This document shows, piece by piece, positions 35,588 to 43,375 of a stretch of DNA of 64,000 bases. Origin of the DNA: JAFALK01 sp042701975 (lineage in GTDB: Bacteria > Pseudomonadota > Gammaproteobacteria > Burkholderiales > Burkholderiaceae_C); contig CP170561.1 of assembly GCA_042701975.1 (NCBI GenBank), positions 3,100,001 through 3,164,000 of the forward strand, written 5' to 3'. A model generated the notes under the pieces. The model worked only from the letters and a program-made list of their open reading frames with translations, was not told the DNA's origin and made no database searches. The position numbers and the translations under genes were made by a program. How positions within the stretch are numbered: the stretch's first letter is position 1; the number at the start of each line of letters is the position of its first letter.

Positions 35588-36087
35588 CGCGAAGAGTGAC
35601 CAGCGGCAGATGAACTCACAGGCTGGTGAGCAACACGATATCGTCGTAGCTAGTCTGGTCCTCAACCCTTTCGGTACGGTCGGCTCTCAAGCGACCGAAG
35701 GCTCTTCTGCCTCCAGCCCACGTCGCACCACTCGTCGTTCTTGAAACCGACGTTGCGGTAGACGCCCAGTGATTCGAATTCGCCGCTTCGTGTATCCGCG
35801 CTCCGGCGGAGTCCATCGACGAGGTGCAAGCACCCACAGCTAAATTTGTGGATGTCAACGTCAGGTCTTGGTAATAGCCGCCATTCGACCCTCGAACCTG
35901 ACTGGCCGCAAGCAGCCTGAGGCTGCTGGCTGCGTCGCAGCGGTTGCCGCCGGTGGCCACAAGTACGCGATTGCCCGCAACTCAGCAACAAGCAGCCATT
36001 CGGACCTGACCAGCGATGTCGGTCTGACTTACCCCTATGAGCCTCCGCGAAAGCCGCATTGGCTTGCAGATGTTGTTCGATTTATGT
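35588..36087. other. Intergenic stretch, mostly non-coding, containing a GNAT remnant
   Basis: About 500 bases without an intact gene. The only recognisable content is the acetyltransferase fragment on the minus strand at 35662-35867. The remainder shows no conserved frame, repeat or RNA that I can identify. Confidence 0.6.
35662..35867 (-). pseudogene. Frameshifted C-terminal remnant of a PAT-like GNAT acetyltransferase
   Basis: Read on the minus strand, one frame gives LAVGACTSSMDSAGARIHEA and the next gives FESLGVYRNVGFKNDEWCDVGW. Joined across a one-base shift near 35785, they match the end of phosphinothricin-acetyltransferase-like GNAT proteins (pattern N-x-x-S-x-x-L-H-E-x-x-G-F-x-x-x-G-V-Y-R-x-V-G-F-K). 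The N-terminal two thirds, including the acetyl-CoA loop, is absent. It is therefore a decayed fragment. Confidence 0.55.
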
Positions 36088-36101
36088 ATGATGACCGTCA
36101 T
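36088..36101. promoter_or_regulatory. Imperfect ATGATG dyad overlapping the second tetR start
   Basis: ATGATGACCGTCAT overlaps the first base pair of the ATG at 36100. It shares its outer arms and ATGATG half with the perfect palindrome at 36732, which suggests that the same TetR protein binds both sites. Confidence 0.45.
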
Positions 36102-36693
36102 GCGAAAGTCAACATTGAACGCCAGAGCAGCGGCCAAGGACGCTACGCACGAGCGAATCGTCTCCGTGGCCGCCCGAGCCATCCGACGCAGCGGTTACGA
36201 CGGTACCGGCGTCGCCGACATCATGAAGGAGGCTGGCCTGACGCATGGAGCCTTCTATTCCCACTTCGCCTCGCGCGAGGCCATGTTGGCCGAAGCGGCA
36301 AGCAAGGCCTGCGCGGAGTCCGCAGCAGCGGCGGCTGATCTCGTGGCCAAGGAGCCACCCGGCACCGCAATGGCCGCCATGCTGGGCGCTTACCTCTCCA
36401 AAGCTCATGTCGAGAAGGTCGAACTGGGGTGCCCCTTGGCGGCCTTGGGTTCCGAGACCTCGCGCCAGGCGCCCGAAGTGCGTCGCGTGGCGACCCGACA
36501 CATCAAGGAAATGATTGACCTTGTCGCCCGCCAGTCGCCCGACTGGGGGCAGCCCAGCGCCCATGAACGGGCGCTCGTGACGCTATCCACGATGGTCGGC
36601 GCCTTGCTCTTGGCACGTGCCGTTGATGATCCCGGGTTGTCGGACGGCCTGCGAGAAGCGGCGCTCAAGCATCTGTTGCCCCCGACTCGCTGA
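36100..36693 (+). CDS. TetR/AcrR-family transcriptional repressor
   Basis: A 197-residue protein from ATG 36100 (MRKSTLNARAAAKDATHERI). The HTH spans residues about 30-60 (GTGVADIMKEAGLTHGAFYSHFASREAMLAEA), and the C-terminal domain (GCPLAALGSETSRQAPEVRRVATRHIKEMIDLV) matches the group of TetR proteins that control SDR/oxidoreductase operons. Longer in-frame starts exist upstream (36037), but these would cover the probable operator. The next two genes, an SDR and a quinone-reductase-like enzyme, are on the same strand, and a copy of its putative operator lies in front of them. Confidence 0.9.
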   Translation: MRKSTLNARAAAKDATHERIVSVAARAIRRSGYDGTGVADIMKEAGLTHGAFYSHFASREAMLAEAASKACAESAAAAADLVAKEPPGTAMAAMLGAYLSKAHVEKVELGCPLAALGSETSRQAPEVRRVATRHIKEMIDLVARQSPDWGQPSAHERALVTLSTMVGALLLARAVDDPGLSDGLREAALKHLLPPTR

Positions 36694-36731
36694 ATCCACT
36701 GATGAAACCGCCATGTCGCTCGACTTGATAA

Positions 36732-36745
36732 ATGATGATCATCAT
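36732..36745. promoter_or_regulatory. Perfect 14-bp palindrome upstream of the SDR operon
   Basis: ATGATGATCATCAT lies 67 bp upstream of the SDR start and 38 bp after the TetR stop. It is related to the dyad at the tetR start. Probable TetR operator. Confidence 0.6.
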
Positions 36746-36812
36746 GTGACTTTGGTTTAAAGCCTTTGTCTGATGCCGAGCTCCCGAGCTCGAAACCCTG
36801 AAGGAGAGATTC

Positions 36813-37652
36813 ATGAACATGAAGAATTGCAAGATCGCCCTCGTGACCGGCGCCTCCTCGGGCATTGGGCAAGCCACCGCGGAACTGCTCGCCAAGGCAG
36901 GCTACAAGGTCTACGGCACAAGCCGCCGGGGCGGCGAGGCGAGCGGCCGCGCATTCGAGATGCTGCCTCTTGACGTGACCAGTGACCCATCGGTTGACGC
37001 GGCGGTCGGACGGTTGATGCAACTGGAGGGCCGCATCGACCTGCTGGTCAACAACGCTGGGTTCGGGGTCGCCCCCGCCGGCGCCGAGGAAAGCTCGATG
37101 GAGCAGGTCCGGGCCATCTTCGACACCAACTTCTTCGGGCTCATCCGGATGACGCGCGCGGTCTTGCCGCACATGCGCCAGCAGGGTTCGGGTCGCATCA
37201 TCAACATCGGCTCGGTGCTGGGCTTCCTGCCCATGCCCTACGGGGCCCTCTATGCCGCAACCAAGCATGCCATCGAAGGCTATTCTGAATCGCTCGACCA
37301 TGAACTGCGCACGAGAGGCATCCGGGTCTCGGTCATCGAGCCCGCCTACACGAGGACGCCGTTCGACGCGAACCTGATGGAGCCCGATGCCAAGCTGGAG
37401 GAGTACCGTGAGATTCGCACCGCAGTGAACCAGCGCGTGAAGGAAGTGATGGCGACGGCAGACCTGCCCGGCGTCGTGGCCGAGGTGGTGCTGAAAGCAG
37501 CCAACGCGGCTCAACCGAAGCTCCGCTACACAGCCGGCGGGCTGGCGAGCCGCCTGCGGCTGCTGCGCAAATATGCGCCGGCCAGTCTGGTGGATGCCGG
37601 CATTCGGAAGGACCTGCGGCTCGATGCAGCACAAGGGATGAAAACATCATGA
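36813..37652 (+). CDS. SDR-family oxidoreductase
   Basis: A 279-residue short-chain dehydrogenase with AAGGAGAG before ATG 36813. Motifs: TGASSGIGQ (residues 11-19), NNAG near 80, catalytic serine in NIGSVLGF and YAATKHAIEGY. It is a paralogue of the SDR at 28296, sharing ALDHEL-type and KLRYTAGG C-terminal segments. It overlaps the next oxidoreductase by four bases, so the two are co-expressed under the upstream TetR. Substrate unknown; such pairs often detoxify carbonyl compounds. Confidence 0.9.
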   Translation: MNMKNCKIALVTGASSGIGQATAELLAKAGYKVYGTSRRGGEASGRAFEMLPLDVTSDPSVDAAVGRLMQLEGRIDLLVNNAGFGVAPAGAEESSMEQVRAIFDTNFFGLIRMTRAVLPHMRQQGSGRIINIGSVLGFLPMPYGALYAATKHAIEGYSESLDHELRTRGIRVSVIEPAYTRTPFDANLMEPDAKLEEYREIRTAVNQRVKEVMATADLPGVVAEVVLKAANAAQPKLRYTAGGLASRLRLLRKYAPASLVDAGIRKDLRLDAAQGMKTS

Positions 37653-38650
37653 AGGCATTTGTCGCTGATCGCTATGAAAAGAAGCGCGCCTTGCGCCTGG
37701 CAGACATGCCGGTTCCAGAGCTGCTCGACGACGAGGTACTGATCGAGGTCCACGCCGCCGGTGTAAACCAGCTGGACTTCAAGCTCAGGGACGGCGAGTT
37801 CAAGCTCATCCTGCCCTATCGACTGCCCCTCATCCTGGGCCACGATGTTGCTGGCGTCGTCGTCAAGGCGGGCCCGCAGGCACGCAAGTTCAAGTTGGGC
37901 GATGAGGTCTACGCGCGAGTCAATGATTTTCGGATCGGCAGCTTCGCCGAATTTGTTCCCGTCAAAGAGTCATCGCTGGCGCTCAAGCCCCGAGGTCTCA
38001 CGATGGAAGAGGCCGCCTCCATTCCGCTGGTCGGTTTGACTGCCTGGCAGGCTCTCATCGAGAGGGCCCAGCTGAAGAGAGGGCAGAAGATCTTTATCCA
38101 GGCCGGCTCCGGCGGCGTGGGCACTTTCGCCATTCAGCTGGCCAAGCATCTGGGCGCATGCGTCGCCACCACAACGAGCACAGCCAATGTGGCGCTTGTG
38201 AAGAGCCTGGGCGCCGATGTGGTCGTCGACTACAAGACCCAGGACTTTGAAGAGGTCCTGCGCGACTACGACGTGGTGCTGAACAGCCAGGACGGCAAGA
38301 CGCTGGACAAGTCACTTCGGGTGCTCAAGCGCGGCGGCAAGCTGATCTCCATCTCCGGGCCGCCTGACCCCGAGTTTGGCAAGGAGATTGCCGCACCGGG
38401 ATTTGTGAAGCTGGTCATGCGCATGCTGAGCGCAGGCGTCAGGCGAAGAGCACGCAGTCGCGGTCTAGGCTATGCCTTCCTTTTCATGAAGGCGAACGGC
38501 GCCCAGCTGTACGAGATTACCCGTCTCATCGAAGAAGGCGCGATCCGCCCGGTCATCGACAAGGTGTTCCCGTTCGAATCCACCAATGAAGCCCTGGGCT
38601 ACGTCGAGTCGGGGCGTGCGAAGGGCAAGGTCGTCATCAAGATCAAGTGA
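37649..38650 (+). CDS. Zinc-free MDR-family NADP-dependent oxidoreductase (quinone reductase-like)
   Basis: A 333-residue alcohol-dehydrogenase-like protein: GroES domain with GVNQLDFKLRDGEFK and LGHDVAGVVVKAG, nucleotide-binding domain with GSGGVGTFAIQLAKHLGA (residues about 151-168). Structural and catalytic zinc ligands are missing, as in quinone oxidoreductases. The C-terminal GAIRPVIDKVFPFESTNEALGYVESGRAKGKVVIKI is the usual end. Coupled to the preceding SDR gene. Likely reduces quinones or enones with NADPH. Confidence 0.9.
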   Translation: MKAFVADRYEKKRALRLADMPVPELLDDEVLIEVHAAGVNQLDFKLRDGEFKLILPYRLPLILGHDVAGVVVKAGPQARKFKLGDEVYARVNDFRIGSFAEFVPVKESSLALKPRGLTMEEAASIPLVGLTAWQALIERAQLKRGQKIFIQAGSGGVGTFAIQLAKHLGACVATTTSTANVALVKSLGADVVVDYKTQDFEEVLRDYDVVLNSQDGKTLDKSLRVLKRGGKLISISGPPDPEFGKEIAAPGFVKLVMRMLSAGVRRRARSRGLGYAFLFMKANGAQLYEITRLIEEGAIRPVIDKVFPFESTNEALGYVESGRAKGKVVIKIK

Positions 38651-39310
38651 ATGCGAACCTGTCGGCCAGCAAATGACGGTGGGCAGCGGCGAATATTGGC
38701 CCCATTCAGGGCTGCAATGGCTCGGCAACGCCAGTTGGTACAACACCTTGGCCGGTCTTTCACGACGTCCTGTCGGCGCGCCGTGTCAAATGACTGGTCC
38801 TGGATGCACAGCCTTCATACGTGCCGCTACCAGCGAATTTCCGGTGGCGATGGCAGCAGCTGCTCGGGTCGTTGACTGCGAGCGACTCAGTTCAGCCTGA
38901 ACCCGACCATGAATCTCAGCTCAAGGTGCAGAGAGGCGAGTCGATACCGTCGCTGATACCGTCAGACCATGCATGCTTGGTTGCGGACCAGCGGACCAGC
39001 GGACCAGCGGACCAGCGGACCAGCGGACCAGCGGACCAGCGGACCAGCGGACCCGCGGACCAGCGTTGCCGCATTTCGTCGATCAGTGCTCAGCGCGCGC
39101 GCAGACTCCCGCGCGACTTAGCTCAGTGCTATATCCTCTGAAGATCCTGCGACGATGCGTAGAGCCGGTCACCGCACGACCGATGACCCGTTGCGACACT
39201 TGCTGTTCAATTGGCGCGCGTTCGTCGGTGAAGCCGATTGTGCGATCTGGCTCGAATGAGATAGGTCTGCCGAGAGAGAATTCGGTGGAGCGCGAGGATT
39301 TATCACCTCA
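38651..39310. other. Non-coding stretch with an octamer tandem repeat
   Basis: About 660 bases between the oxidoreductase gene and the LysR regulator. Apart from the tandem repeat at 38983-39065 I see no gene, remnant or RNA. Short open frames here have no recognisable protein features. Confidence 0.5.
38983..39065. repeat. Tandem octamer repeat, about ten units of GCGGACCA
   Basis: Ten consecutive copies of GCGGACCA start at 38983; the ninth has C instead of A at its last base, and a partial GCG closes the array. The array is outside any supported gene. Such a simple repeat is prone to slippage, so copy number may vary between isolates. Confidence 0.9.
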
Positions 39311-39334
39311 TTCATTGCGGACGTCCGCAATGAA
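39311..39334. promoter_or_regulatory. 24-bp perfect palindrome in front of the LysR regulator
   Basis: The arms TTCATTGCGGAC and GTCCGCAATGAA meet without a spacer. The site ends 15 bases before the GTG start of the regulator. A loopless perfect palindrome is better explained as a protein-binding site, probably for autoregulation, than as an RNA hairpin. Confidence 0.6.
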
Positions 39335-39349
39335 ATCACGAGGCAACAA

Positions 39350-40291
39350 GTGCTGAACCATATTGATGAAGAGGTCACTTTCAGGAAGCTGGAGATTCTT
39401 CTGGCGTTCATGGAAGCGGGGAGCCTGGGCCGGACAGCAGAGCGCCTGGGCGTGAGTTCGGTCAGCGTGCACCGGGCATTGCACTCATTAGAGGCGGGGG
39501 TTCGGTGCAAGCTGTTTCGCCTCGAAGGGCGCAACCTCCTGCCCACAGATGCCGCTCACGCGCTCGCGGACGTGGCGACAGAGGTGTTGCGCGCGATGTC
39601 GGAGGGAATCCGGTCCACACGCGAGATTGCCGGCTACGCGGCCGATCGGATTCGCATCGGATCGCTGTATTCGCTTACCACGGGCGCCGTGCCTGCCTTG
39701 ATCAGAGCACTCAAGCTTCGCAAGCCCGACATCAATACGGAACTTGTGCTCGCGTCCAATGCCGAACTTCTCGTCAAGCTGCGGGACGGGGCCATCGATG
39801 CAGCGCTGATGGGCGAAGTCGAAGGCGCCACCGACCTGGAGGCACAACTTCTGTTCGAAGACGATCTCTTCTTCGCCGCGCCCGCCAACTCCACCTACGC
39901 AACGAAGCCGACCGTCGATCTGCGCGACTGCAAGGATGAGCGCTTCGTGAGCCTGAGCGAGGGCTTCGTGACACGAGAGAGATTTGTCGATGCATTCCGA
40001 GGAGCGGGCTTCGAGCCGCAAATTGCTATAACGACCCGGGACATCTTCTCGATGATGAACATGGTCGGTGGTGGGATCGGCTGCACATTGCTGCCCGGAC
40101 GTGTGCGCGATGCGCTCCCACGCGACGTCCGCATGATTGAGATGGTCCCCCGCTACCACTCCGTTCAGCGCATCGTCATGACGTTTCTGCGCGCACGCGA
40201 GCGTGACCCCAACTTGCTTTCGCTGCTCGCTGCGAGCCGCACCTACGAAAGCGAACTCCGTGCAGCCGGCGGCCCCTCCCGCGAAGCATAG
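39350..40291 (+). CDS. mdcR: LysR-family regulator of malonate utilisation (MdcR-like)
   Basis: A 313-residue regulator starting at GTG 39350 with a GAGG-type ribosome site. The winged HTH occupies residues about 10-68 (FRKLEILLAFMEAGSLGRTAERLGVSSVSVHRALHSLE). The C-terminal effector domain is complete. It lies directly upstream of the malonate TRAP transporter and decarboxylase genes on the same strand, where mdcR/mauR regulators are usual. Malonate as the inducer is inference from context. Confidence 0.85.
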   Translation: MLNHIDEEVTFRKLEILLAFMEAGSLGRTAERLGVSSVSVHRALHSLEAGVRCKLFRLEGRNLLPTDAAHALADVATEVLRAMSEGIRSTREIAGYAADRIRIGSLYSLTTGAVPALIRALKLRKPDINTELVLASNAELLVKLRDGAIDAALMGEVEGATDLEAQLLFEDDLFFAAPANSTYATKPTVDLRDCKDERFVSLSEGFVTRERFVDAFRGAGFEPQIAITTRDIFSMMNMVGGGIGCTLLPGRVRDALPRDVRMIEMVPRYHSVQRIVMTFLRARERDPNLLSLLAASRTYESELRAAGGPSREA

Positions 40292-40295
40292 CCTT

Positions 40296-40322
40296 GCGGG
40301 ATTACCCGCGATCGTTACGATC
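40296..40322. promoter_or_regulatory. Two adjacent inverted repeats between mdcR and the TRAP genes
   Basis: GCGGG-ATTA-CCCGC (40296-40309) directly follows the mdcR stop, and GATCG-TTA-CGATC (40310-40322) adjoins it. The first could be a weak terminator, although it has no T-tract; the second could be an activator site for the LysR protein. The promoter of the operon should lie in this 140-bp gap. Confidence 0.4.
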
Positions 40323-40431
40323 CGCGAAATGGTTCTCGCTGCGCGTTGATTGATGCCCCGCGACCCCCTCGATATCGTGACTCCACAGATGTTTTACTAC
40401 GCGCCGCTCAGCGGCCATCTTGGAGACAACG

Positions 40432-41454
40432 ATGCATTTCGACAGACGACAGATGCTGCGCATGGCCGCCTCCACCGCCGTCGCGGGCTGGACTGGATCA
40501 GGGTTCGCGCAGACGAGTGGTTCGCTCAAAATCTCGCATCAGTTCCCGAGCGGAACGATCGCTGAGGGTGATTTCCGCGATCGGCTCTGCCGCAAGTTCG
40601 CCGCCGAAGTGGAGAAGCGGACGAACGGTGCGTTGAAGGCATCGGTTTACCCGGGCTCTTCGCTGATGAAGACGAACGCGCAGTTCTCTTCGATGCGCAA
40701 GGGCGCGCTGGACATGAGCCTCGTGCCCTTGTCCTACGCAGGCGGCGAAGTGCCGGAAACCAATATCGGGCTGATGCCAGCCTTGGTGCCGAGCTACGAG
40801 CAAGGCGCCATGTGGAAGACCGCCGAGGTCGGCAAGCAGCTGGCGAAAGTACTGGACGCCAAGGGCGTGCTGATCGTCAGCTGGGTCTGGCAGGCCGGCG
40901 GGGTGGCGAGCCGCGCGCGTCCGCTGGTCACGCCGGACGATGCCAAGGGCCTGAAGGTCCGAGGGGGCAGCCGCGAGATGGACATGATGCTCAAGCAGGC
41001 TGGCGCCTCAGTCATCACCCTGCCGTCCAACGAAATCTATGCCGCCATGCAGACCGGTGCGATGGACGCGGCGATGACCTCAAGTACCAGCTTCATCTCG
41101 TTCAGGCTCGAAGAAATCGCCAAGCACCTGACCTCGGGGCGGAACAAGACCTATTGGTTCATGTTGGAGCCGTTGATGATCTCGAAAGCGGTCTTCAACG
41201 CCTTGCCCAAGGCCCAACAAGATGTCGTGATGGCCGTTGGCGCGGAGTTGGAGGCTTTCGCTCGCGATGCCGCGAAGGCGGATGACAAGGCGGTTGCGGA
41301 GGTCTATGCCAAGGCGGGTGCCAAGGTCTACGACATCGACGATCCGACGCTCAAGCGCTGGCAAGCCATTGCACGCGATACAGCGTGGAAAGACTTTGGA
41401 GAGAAGAGCGAATCCTGCGCGGCGCTGTTGAAGGCAGCCCAGCAACTGCTATGA
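40432..41454 (+). CDS. TRAP transporter substrate-binding protein (DctP family), likely malonate
   Basis: A 340-residue periplasmic binding protein starting at ATG 40432, preceded by GGAGACAAC. The signal has a twin-arginine-like RRQMLR (residues 5-10) and cleaves near FAQ. The DctP fold is seen in FPSGTIAEGDFRDRLCRKFAAEVEKRTNGALKASVYPGSSLM and in WVWQAGGVASRARPLVTPDDAKGLKVRGG, where the conserved arginine binds the substrate carboxylate. It starts an overlapping run of TRAP and malonate decarboxylase genes, so malonate is the probable ligand. Confidence 0.92.
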   Translation: MHFDRRQMLRMAASTAVAGWTGSGFAQTSGSLKISHQFPSGTIAEGDFRDRLCRKFAAEVEKRTNGALKASVYPGSSLMKTNAQFSSMRKGALDMSLVPLSYAGGEVPETNIGLMPALVPSYEQGAMWKTAEVGKQLAKVLDAKGVLIVSWVWQAGGVASRARPLVTPDDAKGLKVRGGSREMDMMLKQAGASVITLPSNEIYAAMQTGAMDAAMTSSTSFISFRLEEIAKHLTSGRNKTYWFMLEPLMISKAVFNALPKAQQDVVMAVGAELEAFARDAAKADDKAVAEVYAKAGAKVYDIDDPTLKRWQAIARDTAWKDFGEKSESCAALLKAAQQLL

Positions 41455-42017
41455 GCCACGGCATCGAAAGCGGATCGGCCAGGGCTGCCATCGATCCGTA
41501 CACGCCGGGTTGGCTGAAGCCATTGGCGCGGGCGCTCCTGTGGATCAACCATGTCATGGTTGTGATGGGCATGTTCGCCTTGCTCGTGGCATCTGTCGTG
41601 CTGACGTCCAGCGTGGTCTCGCGCTATGTGATGAAGGCATCGACGGATTGGCAGGACGAGGCGGCAGTGTTCTGCCTGGTGGGCGCCACCTTCATGTGCG
41701 GCGCCTTCGTGCAATCGATGCGCGGGCATGTGGGCATCGAGGCGGTTGCGAGCTTGCTGCCGCAGACGCTGAATCGTCTGCGACTGATGCTGGTCGACTT
41801 GATGGGTGGCCTGTTCTGCGCCTTCTTCTCCTGGAAATCGTGGTCGCTGTTCCATGAGGCGTGGGTCGAAGGGCAGACAACCTCCTCATCGTGGGCACCA
41901 CCGCTTTGGGTCCCGTACGCACTGATGGCTGCAGGCATGAGCCTGTTGACCCTTCAGATCCTTGTGCAACTGGCGGCGCGGTTGAATGCCCTGGCTGGAA
42001 AGGAAGTGCAAGCATGA
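41451..42017 (+). CDS. TRAP transporter small permease (DctQ family)
   Basis: A 188-residue, four-helix membrane protein starting at ATG 41451, which overlaps the binding-protein stop (ATGA). The DctQ pattern is visible in SSVVSRYVMKASTDWQDEAAVFCLVGATFMCGAFVQSMRGHVGIEAV. It stabilises the large permease and is essential for sodium-coupled uptake. Confidence 0.92.
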   Translation: MSHGIESGSARAAIDPYTPGWLKPLARALLWINHVMVVMGMFALLVASVVLTSSVVSRYVMKASTDWQDEAAVFCLVGATFMCGAFVQSMRGHVGIEAVASLLPQTLNRLRLMLVDLMGGLFCAFFSWKSWSLFHEAWVEGQTTSSSWAPPLWVPYALMAAGMSLLTLQILVQLAARLNALAGKEVQA

Positions 42018-43375
42018 GCATGCTCACCATTGGTTTGCTGTTCGGCGTGGTGACGCTGATCTTCATGTTCTCCGGAGCGCCGATTGCCTTTGCCCTGGGC
42101 AGCGTGGCGGCGCTGTTCATGGCTGCGTTCATGCCGGCGTCCGCCCTGGACACGGTGACGCAGAACGTCTACGAGGAGATGGCCAGCATCACCTTGCTGT
42201 CGATTCCACTGTTCATCCTGAAGGGGGCCGCCATCGGCAGGTCAAGGGCCGGGCAGGATTTGTACGCCGCCATGCACGTGTGGATGGGTCGCATCCCCGG
42301 AGGCCTTGGCATCGCGAATGTCTTCGCATGCGCGCTGTTTGCCGCCATGGCGGGCTCGAGCCCAGCGACCTGTTCTGCCATTGGCAGTGCCGGGATTCCA
42401 GAGATGCGCCGCCGCGGCTACTCGCCAGGTTTTGCAGCCGGCATCATCGCGGCCGGTGGCACGCTCGGCATCCTGTTGCCGCCGTCGATCACGATGATCC
42501 TGTATGCCGTTGCCGCGGAGCAGTCCCTGGGCCGACTCTTCCTCGCAGGCATCTTCCCTGGCATCTTGCTCGTCGCGCTGTTCGCGGCCTATGCGGCCTT
42601 CCGGTATCGCAAGGAATACAAGCTGGCGGAGGCGGAGTACAAGCGCTCTGGTACTGCATCGGCACTGCTGGCCAACGAGACGTTCACGATCCGGCAGAAG
42701 TTCGAGATGCTGCCCCGCGTCGTGCCCTTCGTGCTGCTGCTGATCGGCGTGATGGTCGCGCTGTACGGGGGCTTTGCCACGCCGAGCGAAACGGCGGGCC
42801 TCGGGGCGCTCCTGGCGCTGGCGCTGATTGCCGGCATCTACGGCGTCTGGCGACCCCGTGATCTGGCGCCCATCCTCACGGCGACGCTCAAGGAGTCCAC
42901 CATGCTGATGCTCATCATCGGCATGTCGCTGCTGTTCTCGTACGTGATGAGCTATCTCCACATCAGCCAGTCCACGGCCGAGTGGATCGTCGGCCTGCAG
43001 CTTTCAAAGTGGGTGCTGCTTGCCGCGGTGCTCGTGATGGTGATCCTGCTCGGCTTCTTCCTGCCGCCGGTGAGCATCATCCTGATGACCGCGCCGATCA
43101 TCCTGCCGCCGCTGAAGGCGGCCGGCTTCGACCTGATCTGGTTCGGCGTGCTGATGACCATCGTGATGGAGACCGGGCTGATCCACCCGCCAGTCGGCCT
43201 GAACATCTTTGTCATCAAGAACATCGCGCCCGACATTTCCCTGTCGGACATCATCTGGGGCGTCCTGCCGTTCGTCCTGCTGATGTTGTTTGCTGTGGTG
43301 CTGATCTGCGTGTTCCCGGATATCGCCACACGCTTGCCGGACGTGGTGATGGGCGCAGTGGCGGCCAAGCCATGA
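42014..43375 (+). CDS. TRAP transporter large permease (DctM family)
   Basis: A 453-residue, roughly 12-helix permease starting at ATG 42014. DctM signatures include FAAMAGSSPATCSAIGSAGIPEMRRRGYSPGFAAGIIAAGGTLGILLPPSITMILY and the second half GFFLPPVSIILMTAPIILPPL, then METGLIHPPVGLNIFVIKNIAPDIS. Sodium-driven import of the ligand caught by the DctP protein. Overlaps dctQ and mdcA by four bases each. Confidence 0.94.
   Translation: MSMLTIGLLFGVVTLIFMFSGAPIAFALGSVAALFMAAFMPASALDTVTQNVYEEMASITLLSIPLFILKGAAIGRSRAGQDLYAAMHVWMGRIPGGLGIANVFACALFAAMAGSSPATCSAIGSAGIPEMRRRGYSPGFAAGIIAAGGTLGILLPPSITMILYAVAAEQSLGRLFLAGIFPGILLVALFAAYAAFRYRKEYKLAEAEYKRSGTASALLANETFTIRQKFEMLPRVVPFVLLLIGVMVALYGGFATPSETAGLGALLALALIAGIYGVWRPRDLAPILTATLKESTMLMLIIGMSLLFSYVMSYLHISQSTAEWIVGLQLSKWVLLAAVLVMVILLGFFLPPVSIILMTAPIILPPLKAAGFDLIWFGVLMTIVMETGLIHPPVGLNIFVIKNIAPDISLSDIIWGVLPFVLLMLFAVVLICVFPDIATRLPDVVMGAVAAKP

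Noticed and set aside
38983..39065. Possible CRISPR-like array
   Set aside because: Units are directly joined octamers without spacers, and no cas gene is near.
38821..39356. Overlapping small plus-strand frames through the octamer repeat, giving RTSGPADQ repeats
   Set aside because: The octamer repeats read in any frame yield a repeat peptide; there is no ribosome site and nothing recognisable outside the repeat.
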